This document shows, piece by piece, positions 9,573 to 17,446 of a stretch of DNA of 64,000 nucleotides (its first letter is position 1; each line of letters starts with the position of its first letter). This stretch comes from Pedobacter namyangjuensis (GTDB lineage Bacteria; Bacteroidota; Bacteroidia; Sphingobacteriales; Sphingobacteriaceae). The stretch spans positions 434,001 to 498,000 of the forward strand of contig NZ_QMHQ01000001.1 of assembly GCF_003313325.1 (NCBI RefSeq), given 5' to 3'. A program made the translations under genes and the position numbers. The notes below the pieces were generated by a model, which was not told the origin of the DNA, made no database searches, and worked only from the letters and a program-made list of their open reading frames with translations.

Positions 9573-10396
9573 TGCCGCATTTACTTTCCATAACAGACGA
9601 TGAAGTTGAGATTTTGATCAATGATGTATTAGATCAATACGGTTACGACTTCACGGGATACTCCAGGGCATCACTTAAACGAAGATTGGTTAGAATTTAT
9701 GCCTTAGATAAGCACGTTAGCTTTGCCGAGTATCGTTATAAAGTAATTAACGATCCAATATATTTTAAGCGGTTTGTAGAACAAATTACGGTAAATGTTA
9801 CAGAAATGTTCAGAGACCCAAGCTTTTATAAAGCTCTACGGTATAAAGTACTGCCAAACCTAGGTACTTATCCGTTTATTAGAATTTGGTTGGCGGGTTG
9901 CTCTACTGGCGAAGAAGCTTTTTCTATGGCTATTGTATTAAAAGAACTAGGTTTATTGCACAAATCGCTTATTTATGCAACAGATATCAACCCTGTTGTG
10001 TTAGAAAAAGCGGCAGAAGGAATGTTCCCTTTAAGTCAAATGAAACAGTATTCAGAAAATTATATCGCCTCTGGCGGTCCAAAAGACTTTTCTTCTTACT
10101 ATAGCGCCAACTATGCAATGGCTAAATTTGATCCGGAGCTACGGAAAAAAATGATTTTCTCTACACATAACCTTGTTTCAGATCACTCTTTCAACGAATT
10201 CCAGCTCATTTTATGCCGTAATGTATTAATTTATTTTGATAGAGATTTGCAGTTTAAAGTGTTGCAGTTGTTTGATAATAGTTTAGAGAGTTTAGGTTAT
10301 TTGGCGCTAGGAACTAAAGAAACCACCGATTTCTCGCCTATAAGTAAAAATTATAAGCGTTTGGAGAGCGAAAAAATTTGGAGGAAAACAAGCTAA
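9572..10396 (+). CDS. CheR-type protein-glutamate O-methyltransferase
   Basis: This 274-residue SAM-dependent methyltransferase of the CheR family classically methylates glutamates of chemoreceptors. It has an N-terminal all-helical subdomain with the basic SLKRRLVR stretch. The Rossmann domain follows, with SAM motif LAGCSTGEEA, ATDI, and the family motif LCRNVLIYFD. The start is GTG, overlapping the previous stop by one base. The stop overlaps the ATG of cheB (TAATG), so receiver, cheR and cheB are tightly coupled. No MCP, CheA or CheW gene is present in the window, so the target may be a kinase or a distant receptor. Confidence 0.93.
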   Translation: MPHLLSITDDEVEILINDVLDQYGYDFTGYSRASLKRRLVRIYALDKHVSFAEYRYKVINDPIYFKRFVEQITVNVTEMFRDPSFYKALRYKVLPNLGTYPFIRIWLAGCSTGEEAFSMAIVLKELGLLHKSLIYATDINPVVLEKAAEGMFPLSQMKQYSENYIASGGPKDFSSYYSANYAMAKFDPELRKKMIFSTHNLVSDHSFNEFQLILCRNVLIYFDRDLQFKVLQLFDNSLESLGYLALGTKETTDFSPISKNYKRLESEKIWRKTS

Positions 10397-10965
10397 TGGA
10401 AAATAAGACAGCATTAATCATCGGTGGCTCTGCCGGAAGCTTAGATGTACTTATTAGGGTTCTTCCAGATATTGATATAAACATTCAGTTTCCGATTGTA
10501 ATTGTAGTGCACCGTAAACAGGGTACAGATTCTATTCTGTCTGACTTGTTAGCGACTAAAACTACGTTACGGGTAAAGGAATTAGAAGAAAAGGAAACCA
10601 TTTTGGATGGATGTATTTACGTAGTACCTTCAGATTATCATTTGCTAATTGAAAAAGATTACACATTTTCGTTAGATTATTCTGAAAAAGTTAATTATTC
10701 AAGGCCATCAATTGATGTCACCTTTCAATCGGCGGCGGATATTTATAAAGATAGATTGGTCTGCTTATTGCTTTCTGGTTCTAATGCCGATGGTGTTAAC
10801 GGGTTAATTATGGTAAAAAAAATGGGTGGTAAAGCATGGGTTCAAGATCCCGAGAGTGCACAAGTGTCATACATGCCGGCACAAGCAATTTTAAAAGCCA
10901 ACATAGACAAGGTTTTAAAGATTGAAGAAATGGCAGGTTATATTAATGCCTTAACGAGTTATTAA
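10396..10965 (+). CDS. CheB-type methylesterase lacking a receiver domain
   Basis: This protein of about 189 residues consists of the CheB catalytic domain alone. Canonical CheB hydrolyses receptor methyl-glutamate and is activated through an N-terminal receiver. Here the receiver is absent and the protein begins directly with IIGGSAGSLD (catalytic Ser). Later come VVHRKQ (His) and LLLSGSNADGVNG (Asp), completing the catalytic triad. I chose the ATG at 10396, which overlaps the cheR stop, over an upstream in-frame TTG at 10378. Regulation probably comes from a separate receiver protein such as the next gene product. Similar stand-alone CheB domains occur in hybrid CheB/CheR signalling proteins. 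Confidence 0.9.
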   Translation: MENKTALIIGGSAGSLDVLIRVLPDIDINIQFPIVIVVHRKQGTDSILSDLLATKTTLRVKELEEKETILDGCIYVVPSDYHLLIEKDYTFSLDYSEKVNYSRPSIDVTFQSAADIYKDRLVCLLLSGSNADGVNGLIMVKKMGGKAWVQDPESAQVSYMPAQAILKANIDKVLKIEEMAGYINALTSY

Positions 10966-10970
10966 GCAAT

Positions 10971-11333
10971 ATGAATAAGAAGATTTTTATTTTCGACGAC
11001 AATACGGATATTTTAGATCTATGTACACTGATTTTGGAAGATGCTGGCTATGAAATTAAAACCTCGGCTACATCTAATAATATAGTCGATCAGGTATCGG
11101 CATATATGCCAGATTTAATTTTTATGGATAATTGGTTGCCAGATGTTGGCGGTATAGATGCTACGCAGTCCATTAAAGCAGATCCATCTTTAAAACATAT
11201 TCCAGTTATCTATTTTTCTGCTAATAACGATGTTAAAGCTTTAGCAGAAACTGCGGGTGCAGATACTTATTTGCCGAAGCCTTTTGATATTCAAGAGTTA
11301 GAGGATGTGGTTAGTCGTTATCTAAACAATTAG
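10971..11333 (+). CDS. Single-domain response regulator
   Basis: This 120-residue receiver-only protein is the last gene of the signalling island. It has the acidic pocket FDDNTD, phosphoacceptor Asp53 in LIFMDNWLPDVGG, and the lysine in LPKPFD. There is no output domain. It starts 5 nt after the cheB stop and is followed by a clear hairpin terminator, so it is the distal gene of the operon. Its sequence is more diverged from the hybrid-kinase receivers than the 9198 gene product, so it probably has a distinct role, perhaps controlling the receiver-less CheB. Confidence 0.92.
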   Translation: MNKKIFIFDDNTDILDLCTLILEDAGYEIKTSATSNNIVDQVSAYMPDLIFMDNWLPDVGGIDATQSIKADPSLKHIPVIYFSANNDVKALAETAGADTYLPKPFDIQELEDVVSRYLNN

Positions 11334-11350
11334 ATGATTCATTTTAAGGT

Positions 11351-11383
11351 AAAAGCCCGTTCAAAATTCGAACAGGCTTTTTT
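11351..11383 (+). terminator. Rho-independent terminator of signalling operon
   Basis: The hairpin AAAGCCCGTTC / GAACAGGCTTT has a short A/T loop and is followed by a T run. It sits 17 nt after the receiver stop. It may also act on the convergent receptor gene, which ends at 11437. Confidence 0.85.
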
Positions 11384-11436
11384 AAGTTTAGGCTTACTTC
11401 TAAATATTGGGTAGGAAAAAATGCTGATAAATTAGA

Positions 11437-13863
11437 TTAATTCTTCATTCTGCCTTGTTCACTTTCTGTACCTGTAGAGCGTCTGCGAGCCGGTTTAATT
11501 TCATTCTTGCCAAAGCGATAAGAGAAGCTAATTCTGCCTAGTTGTGTATCGTTCTTTTGGTATAAATCGTATTTTAAACCTGGATACGCACTTGTAATGT
11601 TTGATTCGTTTGTGTTAAAAACATCGCTCATGGCAATTTTTAAACTTGCTTTTTTGTTAAACAGCGATTTGCTCAGTCCCATATCAACATAATATCTGCT
11701 TCCAATGCTTAACGTACCATAATCAATTGGCGATTCGTAGCTGCCGCTCAGTTCGGCGGTAAATCCACTTACAATTACAAAGGTGTTTTGCATTTTATAT
11801 TGAAATGAGGTTTTCCCAGTTTTCAGGTTTTGTCCAGCTAAATCTGGCGCTTCAAAACTTAGGTGAAAAACGTTTAAATTGTTATTCATATCCCACCATT
11901 TAGTCGGTTTTAAAGGGATGTTTAAATTTGCGCCGTAGGTAATGTTTTTGGCCAAATTTGCATTGGTTTGGTATAATGCTTTTTGTTGCTCGTTTGGTAA
12001 TAAAACTTCGGTAATTACATCGTTAACTCTACTATAATTTACAGATAATAGGTATTTCTGCATAAAGGTGTAAGAAACCTCAAAATTATGTGTGTACTGC
12101 GGGTTTAAGAAAGGATTTCCTTGGTTGTAGGTATATTCATCTAAATAGTAAACAAAAGGATTTAAAGCGTCGTAACTCGGTCTGTCTATTCTACGGCTGT
12201 AAGAAAATCCGACTTGGTTATTTTTAGATAAGGTTTGTTGTACAAAAAGCGTTGGAAAAAAATCCCAATAACTTCTTTCAACAATGTTATTAGTTGTGAT
12301 TAAATTGCCGGTAGAGTTTGTTTGCTCTACCCTTAAACCTAATTGTACACTCGTACTTTTAAACTGTTTATTAACATTAGTATAAGCTGCATTTACATTC
12401 TCATCGTAAACAAACTGGTTGCTGCGGCGAACATCGTTTTGCCAAACGTTGTTTACAATTTCTTCTGCTCTTAAGTTATTATCGGTTTTAACCCAACTAC
12501 TTTTTATTCCGGCTTCTAACTTTATGGTTTTACTTAAAGCTACATTATAATCAACTTTAAAAGCTTTTATATCTATCTCGGTAGGAGTGGTATTTCTTAT
12601 AATATTAAGCGGTCTAATTCTATTTCCGTTCGCAAAGCGATAGTCATTCTCGTACCTAGCAATATCGGTTCCGCTAAATCTAGAATAATCTAAATCTGCA
12701 GACAATTCAGAACCGGCACTGTCAAGAATAGATTTGTAGTTTACGTTGTAAGATAAATTATTGTATTTATTGGTTTGATAAGAATTAGAATTTAGTGTAG
12801 AATCTATTTGAGTAAATGAATTACCAATTAACGTGTTGTTTTCGGTGTTTTCAATTCCGTTATTTAAGTAGCCATTAACTAAAAAACCGATGGTGTTTTT
12901 TTTATCAATAAAATAATCTAAACCTGCTTTGAAATTATTGTTTTGACGTTTTCTGCGAGACTCGCCCACTTGCATAAAATAGGTATCTGGATTACCGTTG
13001 GAGATACGATCTATTTCTAAAATGTTTGTATTTCTAAAATTACCGTAAGTGTAATTTCCGAACACGTTAAGTTTATCGGTTCTGTGGTTAAGATTTAGGC
13101 CGGCATTACCTCTAAAATTCTTTCCCTGCGCTGCGGTTAGTGTAACACTGCCATTTGTACCACCGTTTTTATTTTTCTTCGTTTTAATATTGATGATGCC
13201 AGAATTACCCGCCGCTGGATATTTAGATGAAGGATTTGTAATCAACTCTATTGTTTCTAACTCAGAAGCCTGCATGTTTCTTAATAAGTTAGCTACGTCG
13301 GCATTGCTCATATAGGTTTGTTTACCATCTAACATAACCAAAACACCTGTTTTGCCTTGCATAGAAATATTATCGTTTTGATCTACCGTTACACCTGGAG
13401 CCTTTTGCAAAAGCTCTAAAGCGGTAGAACCCACTGCAATACTGCTGTTTTCCACGTTCATTACCAATTTATCGGTTTTACGTTCGATAAGCGGTTTTGT
13501 AGCGGTAATATTTACGGTATTTAAAGTTTTTCCTTCAATTTTTAATTTAATGTAGGCTAAGGTTAAAGTTGGGTTGCTTTCGTTTAAGGTAAACATACTG
13601 CCTTTGTGAGCAAAATACCCCATCATATTTGCTTTGATAAAATAAGTGCCGTAACTAACGTTGGTAAATTGAAACTTTCCATTTGGCTCTGTCATGGCGG
13701 TTTTAACCAATGTAGAATCCGAAGTTCTAAAAAGACCTACTGTAGCATAGTCTACCGGTTTGTTTTGCTCATCTAAAACCATTCCGGCTACAGTTCCTTG
13801 TTTTGCTGCAAAAGCGACATTCGTTAATAGAATTGCGATTAATAAAAAGTAAATAGTTCTCAT
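11437..13863 (-). CDS. Outer-membrane beta-barrel receptor (TonB-receptor-like)
   Basis: This 808-residue outer-membrane protein starts with a signal peptide (about residues 1-19, ending VAFA). A carboxypeptidase-regulatory-like beta-sandwich follows (about 23-105), then a plug-like region (about 120-230) with GKTGVLVMLDGKQ and SSKYPAAGNSGIINI. The remainder is a long barrel of aromatic-ended strands with a C-terminal ISFSYRFG-type strand. The layout matches Bacteroidetes outer-membrane beta-barrel family 3 rather than SusC. No SusD partner adjoins it, and the ligand is unknown. About 130 nt upstream lies an ECF-type promoter candidate (TGTAAC ... CGTCTAT). Confidence 0.9.
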   Translation of the reverse strand: MRTIYFLLIAILLTNVAFAAKQGTVAGMVLDEQNKPVDYATVGLFRTSDSTLVKTAMTEPNGKFQFTNVSYGTYFIKANMMGYFAHKGSMFTLNESNPTLTLAYIKLKIEGKTLNTVNITATKPLIERKTDKLVMNVENSSIAVGSTALELLQKAPGVTVDQNDNISMQGKTGVLVMLDGKQTYMSNADVANLLRNMQASELETIELITNPSSKYPAAGNSGIINIKTKKNKNGGTNGSVTLTAAQGKNFRGNAGLNLNHRTDKLNVFGNYTYGNFRNTNILEIDRISNGNPDTYFMQVGESRRKRQNNNFKAGLDYFIDKKNTIGFLVNGYLNNGIENTENNTLIGNSFTQIDSTLNSNSYQTNKYNNLSYNVNYKSILDSAGSELSADLDYSRFSGTDIARYENDYRFANGNRIRPLNIIRNTTPTEIDIKAFKVDYNVALSKTIKLEAGIKSSWVKTDNNLRAEEIVNNVWQNDVRRSNQFVYDENVNAAYTNVNKQFKSTSVQLGLRVEQTNSTGNLITTNNIVERSYWDFFPTLFVQQTLSKNNQVGFSYSRRIDRPSYDALNPFVYYLDEYTYNQGNPFLNPQYTHNFEVSYTFMQKYLLSVNYSRVNDVITEVLLPNEQQKALYQTNANLAKNITYGANLNIPLKPTKWWDMNNNLNVFHLSFEAPDLAGQNLKTGKTSFQYKMQNTFVIVSGFTAELSGSYESPIDYGTLSIGSRYYVDMGLSKSLFNKKASLKIAMSDVFNTNESNITSAYPGLKYDLYQKNDTQLGRISFSYRFGKNEIKPARRRSTGTESEQGRMKN

Positions 13864-13990
13864 CTGTTGTTTGTTTGGTTTAAAAAATAGGGCATAAAAA
13901 TTCCACAGCGCATAAGCGCTAGTTTTTCAACAGCCATAAATTTCATTTTAGTTTTGGGCCGAAAATGGCCTTTTGTTTAGTTTGTCTTTT

Positions 13991-14020
13991 ATAGACGAGA
14001 AGAATTGCCTAAAGGTTACA
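13991..14020 (-). promoter_or_regulatory. ECF-sigma-type promoter candidate for the barrel receptor
   Basis: Read on the minus strand, TGTAACC is followed by CGTCTAT, with 18 nt between the AAC and GTC cores. This resembles the general ECF -35 (AAC) and -10 (GTC) architecture. It lies about 130 nt before the receptor start, leaving a leader with two small GC-rich palindromes near 13903-13920 and 13955-13970. Confidence 0.45.
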
Positions 14021-14062
14021 AGAAATTTTACTTTTTGTTTAAATGTTTGTTACGTGTAAACT

Positions 14063-14100
14063 AAAAAGCCTGCTTAGGTTGTTTCTAAGCAGGCTTTTAT
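14063..14100 (-). terminator. Terminator downstream of the M49-like gene
   Basis: AAAGCCTGCTTAG pairs perfectly with CTAAGCAGGCTTT around a 7-nt loop, with T runs in both directions. It lies 20 nt past the stop of the minus-strand peptidase gene. Confidence 0.88.
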
Positions 14101-14120
14101 TGATTTCGCAATGCGAAAAT

Positions 14121-15794
14121 TTATTTCATTCCAAGTACATCAACGCCTTGTTCAAAAACAATATCAACCGGAATTCCCTTTTTACCCAATCTGTCTAAAT
14201 CAGATTGTAAGGTGGCAGAGATAATTCCCTTTTCTTTTTGTACTTTTTCCACTGCAGCTTTATCGCCATTACCTTGTAAGGTTAAAATAACATCGCTTAA
14301 ACCGTTCATTGCAGTAGCAAATTTCTCAAAGTTTACTTTGTAAGTTCCGTTTGCCGAACGCTCAAAAGCACCTTGATCTGCAAAATAATTAAAGCACTGC
14401 ATGTTAGCTTTACCATGTGCACTAGATGCGCCAAAACGAACCGAACGTAAAATTCCGGCCATAAATGTGGTGTAATAATCTTTGATGTCGCCGGTTAGTT
14501 CTCCCTTTTTAAGTAAGCCGGTAACCATGTACAAACCTAAAATATCGGCCTTGCCTTCCTCTAACCAAGAGTATTGCTCTTTTAGCGCAGAGCGAACTGT
14601 TCCTTTTCCGGTAACGGTGTTTTTAATGCCTAAACCGTGAGCAACCTCATGAAACATTACGTTAGAGAAAAACGCATCGAACTTAATGTATTGTTGCTGG
14701 TCTTTGTCAATCAATTCTTTTGAAATTGGAACTAAAATCTTATCAAATTTAGCTTTCATGGCATTTTTCAACTGCGAGCGTCGAGTGCCTTTCTTCTGCT
14801 GGATAACTTCGTCGTTAGGTAGGTTAACGGCAATCGTTTTAGATCCTGCATTACAATCGCCAGCGTAATAAACCACATCATACGCATTTAATTCAGAATC
14901 TGTTCCCGGTACTTCTTTTTTGTATTTTGCAGCAACAGGTAAGCCTTTTTGTAACTCTGGCAACATAGCAACATATTTTGCCAAGCGCTTGCTCCAAACT
15001 TTATCTTTAACTAAAACATAAGATTCGAACGATGCACGAGCGTTAAAAAGTTTATCCTCGTAATTTTCAATTGGGCCGATTATAATATCCAATCCATTAG
15101 TTTTCATATCTAACCAAGCGTAGTCACTTGCCGTGTAATCGTCGGTAACTAAAGCATCAGCTCTTAGGTTAAGGTATTTTTTAAAACTCTCATCGTCTGT
15201 TAACAATGCAGCTTGTTTTAAAAGGCTGCTTGCTTTTTGTAATTCTGTAGCAAAAATAACATGATACGGAACAGAGATTAGTTTGTCTTTTTCGGTTCTA
15301 ATTACCGAGTACAGTCCGAATTTGTCTTTAACATCAGATTTCTCTAATGCCTCTTTTGTCATCCCGGCAGGGTAAAACGTACCGCCCTCAGTTTTAGCGC
15401 CAATACCAGTAACAAAAGGTTTGTCTCCGTTCAACCTATCCCAAGGACCGTAATTAATTAAAACAAATTGTTTAGTTTTTTCGTCTTTTATAGTGCTTAA
15501 AAGGCTATCGCGTTGCGGATAAACTTGCTTCCAGAAAAGCTCATCCATTATTTTGGCAGCTTCAATTAATAAAGGCAAAACTTTGCGTTCGCTAGCTGTT
15601 AGTTCGTTTAAATTGGTGGTAAGTTTTACTTTTTCGTAAATAGCTAAGCGCTGGTCTACGTAATCTTGCAAGCTGTCTGGAGTTTTAGTACTTGCTTTTT
15701 TATCGTCGGTATTACTTGGGTTTGAGCAGGCAAACAAACATCCCACAAGGGAGAAAGCTAGCAAAAGCCCCTTAGTTGTATTTAATTTTTTCAT
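14121..15794 (-). CDS. Lipoprotein zinc peptidase, M49 (dipeptidyl peptidase III)-like
   Basis: This 557-residue lipoprotein has a lipobox LFAC (Cys23). The zinc site is HEVAH (His382, Glu383, His386), with a glutamate-containing EEGKAD at 412-417. That layout corresponds to the M49 motifs HExxGH and EEcrAD, but the first motif is a five-residue HExxH rather than the six-residue form of classical DPP III. HExxH-type M49 members have been reported, so activity is plausible. As a lipoprotein it should act in the periplasm or at the outer membrane on peptides. It is monocistronic, with its own terminator. A general Zn-dependent hydrolase is the alternative label. Confidence 0.75.
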   Translation of the reverse strand: MKKLNTTKGLLLAFSLVGCLFACSNPSNTDDKKASTKTPDSLQDYVDQRLAIYEKVKLTTNLNELTASERKVLPLLIEAAKIMDELFWKQVYPQRDSLLSTIKDEKTKQFVLINYGPWDRLNGDKPFVTGIGAKTEGGTFYPAGMTKEALEKSDVKDKFGLYSVIRTEKDKLISVPYHVIFATELQKASSLLKQAALLTDDESFKKYLNLRADALVTDDYTASDYAWLDMKTNGLDIIIGPIENYEDKLFNARASFESYVLVKDKVWSKRLAKYVAMLPELQKGLPVAAKYKKEVPGTDSELNAYDVVYYAGDCNAGSKTIAVNLPNDEVIQQKKGTRRSQLKNAMKAKFDKILVPISKELIDKDQQQYIKFDAFFSNVMFHEVAHGLGIKNTVTGKGTVRSALKEQYSWLEEGKADILGLYMVTGLLKKGELTGDIKDYYTTFMAGILRSVRFGASSAHGKANMQCFNYFADQGAFERSANGTYKVNFEKFATAMNGLSDVILTLQGNGDKAAVEKVQKEKGIISATLQSDLDRLGKKGIPVDIVFEQGVDVLGMK

Positions 15795-15906
15795 TAGTTA
15801 AAAAAATGTTTTTCAATTTGTATCAATCCACTAAATTAGCAAAAAATATAAGCATGCATAGTAATTATGCTGTGCGTCTATCTAACTCCAAAATCACCAG
15901 CTATTT

Positions 15907-16737
15907 ATGAAAAATTTGTTTACTAAAAGTATATACCTATTTGCGCTCTGTTTTGTTTTTGTAGGATGTAAAACCAGCAAATATGCCACCACAGATAAAG
16001 TATATAAGAAAATGGCCGAGGGATTTGCCAATACCATTAAAGCTTTTCCGCCAGAAGGGCAACAAGTAGATTCTTTAAACAACGAGCAATATTTTGTTGG
16101 TACGGTTAATATGGGCATTCGTAAGCCGAATTTTGTAATGATACACCATACTGCTCAAGACTCTCTAGCGCAAACCATAAAAACATTTACGATTGCCAGA
16201 ACTGGTGTAAGCTCGCACTATGTGGTTAGCAGAGATGGTAAAGTTGTGCAAATGGTTAACGATTATTTGCGGGCACAGCATGCAGGAGCAGGCAAGTGGG
16301 GCAATGAAACTGATATGAACTCTGCTTCTATTGGTATAGAAATGGATAATAATGGTACAACCGATAAGTGGACAGAAGCGCAAATTGTGAGTTTATGCAA
16401 GTTGCTAGCTACATTAAAAAAGAAATACAACATACCAACGGCCAATTTTATCGGCCACTCAGATTATGCACCGGGCAGAAAAAATGATCCTAAAAACTTT
16501 CCTTGGAAGGTTTTGGCTAAAAAAGGTTTCGGTTATTGGTACGATGATGTTTTGCAAATGCCACCTAAAGATTTTGATACAACCGTAGCCTTAAGAATTA
16601 TGGGTTACAATGTTGCCAAAAATTTGGATTATGCGATTGAAGCTTTTAAAATCCACTTTGTGCAAACAGATATTTCTAGAAAGCTGACGGAAACCGATAA
16701 GTTGATTTTGTACAATTTGTACAAAAAATATATGTAA
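15907..16737 (+). CDS. N-acetylmuramoyl-L-alanine amidase lipoprotein (amidase_2)
   Basis: This 276-residue lipoprotein (lipobox FVGC, Cys21) has an amidase_2/PGRP-type domain, which cleaves the lactyl-L-alanine bond of muropeptides. Zinc and catalytic residues visible are IHHTAQ (His80/81), an acidic GIEMDNNG segment, and GHSDYAPGRKNDPKNFPW (His184, with the Asp near 194). It is probably anchored in the periplasm or outer membrane for peptidoglycan turnover or recycling. The DUF922-like gene starts 2 nt after its stop, so the two form an operon. The length is typical of AmpD-like lipoproteins in Bacteroidetes. Confidence 0.92.
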   Translation: MKNLFTKSIYLFALCFVFVGCKTSKYATTDKVYKKMAEGFANTIKAFPPEGQQVDSLNNEQYFVGTVNMGIRKPNFVMIHHTAQDSLAQTIKTFTIARTGVSSHYVVSRDGKVVQMVNDYLRAQHAGAGKWGNETDMNSASIGIEMDNNGTTDKWTEAQIVSLCKLLATLKKKYNIPTANFIGHSDYAPGRKNDPKNFPWKVLAKKGFGYWYDDVLQMPPKDFDTTVALRIMGYNVAKNLDYAIEAFKIHFVQTDISRKLTETDKLILYNLYKKYM

Positions 16738-16739
16738 GG

Positions 16740-17270
16740 ATGAGAAGGCTTATTTTAACGCTTCTTCTAGGTTTTGTATCCTGCTTATCAATTGCACAGG
16801 AGCGACCAATTTTAGATTGGAAATTTTTTAAAAACGATAGGCCAGCTGAGGGTAAGTATCAAGCTTTTACTTGGACGATTTTATCCTACAAATATAATTT
16901 CATTAAAAGTAATCAAGAGCAGATGAATATCAGGTTTGTTGTTACTTCGAAGGCAGATACTGCACAGTCTTATTTTGAATCTGCTAGAAGATTAAAGAAT
17001 GATACTTTGCTATTAAAACATGAGCAAGGCCATGCCGATATCGTTTACATTTACGCAGTAAAACTGAAGCAAATTTTCGAACAAACACCATTTTATAAAA
17101 GCAATTATAAAACCGAAATTGATGGAATTTTTAAGGTAGTTTTTGCGAAGATGCGGGCAGAGCAGGCAAGATATGACCTAGAAACCAACCATAGCAAAAT
17201 CCGATCGGAACAAAAGAAGTGGAACGACTATTTTGAAGAGACGATTAAGGGTTTTTCGTCTTCGCAATAA
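16740..17270 (+). CDS. Secreted DUF922-like putative zinc protease
   Basis: This 176-residue protein has a signal peptide (about residues 1-19, ending SIAQ) and a HEQGH motif (His94, Glu95, His98). The preceding segment on strand residues and the following helix resemble DUF922, a family of predicted secreted Zn-dependent proteases. No substrate is known. It begins 2 nt after the amidase stop, so coexpression with a peptidoglycan amidase is expected, and a cell-wall role is a reasonable inference. About 175 nt without a gene follow, before the convergent S41 peptidase. Confidence 0.75.
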   Translation: MRRLILTLLLGFVSCLSIAQERPILDWKFFKNDRPAEGKYQAFTWTILSYKYNFIKSNQEQMNIRFVVTSKADTAQSYFESARRLKNDTLLLKHEQGHADIVYIYAVKLKQIFEQTPFYKSNYKTEIDGIFKVVFAKMRAEQARYDLETNHSKIRSEQKKWNDYFEETIKGFSSSQ

Positions 17271-17446
17271 TCTTATCGCTTGGTAGAAAAAGGCCTCATC
17301 GTAAACATATTCAAATTAACGTCTTTCCCCCGCAAGTGAATGCTAATGCGAATCAAAAGCATAAAATAATGGCATTACGACACCCAGTTAAGCTGAGCAT
17401 AACGATTGTACAGAAAATCTTTTGGTTTTCAGCTCATAGAAAACGA

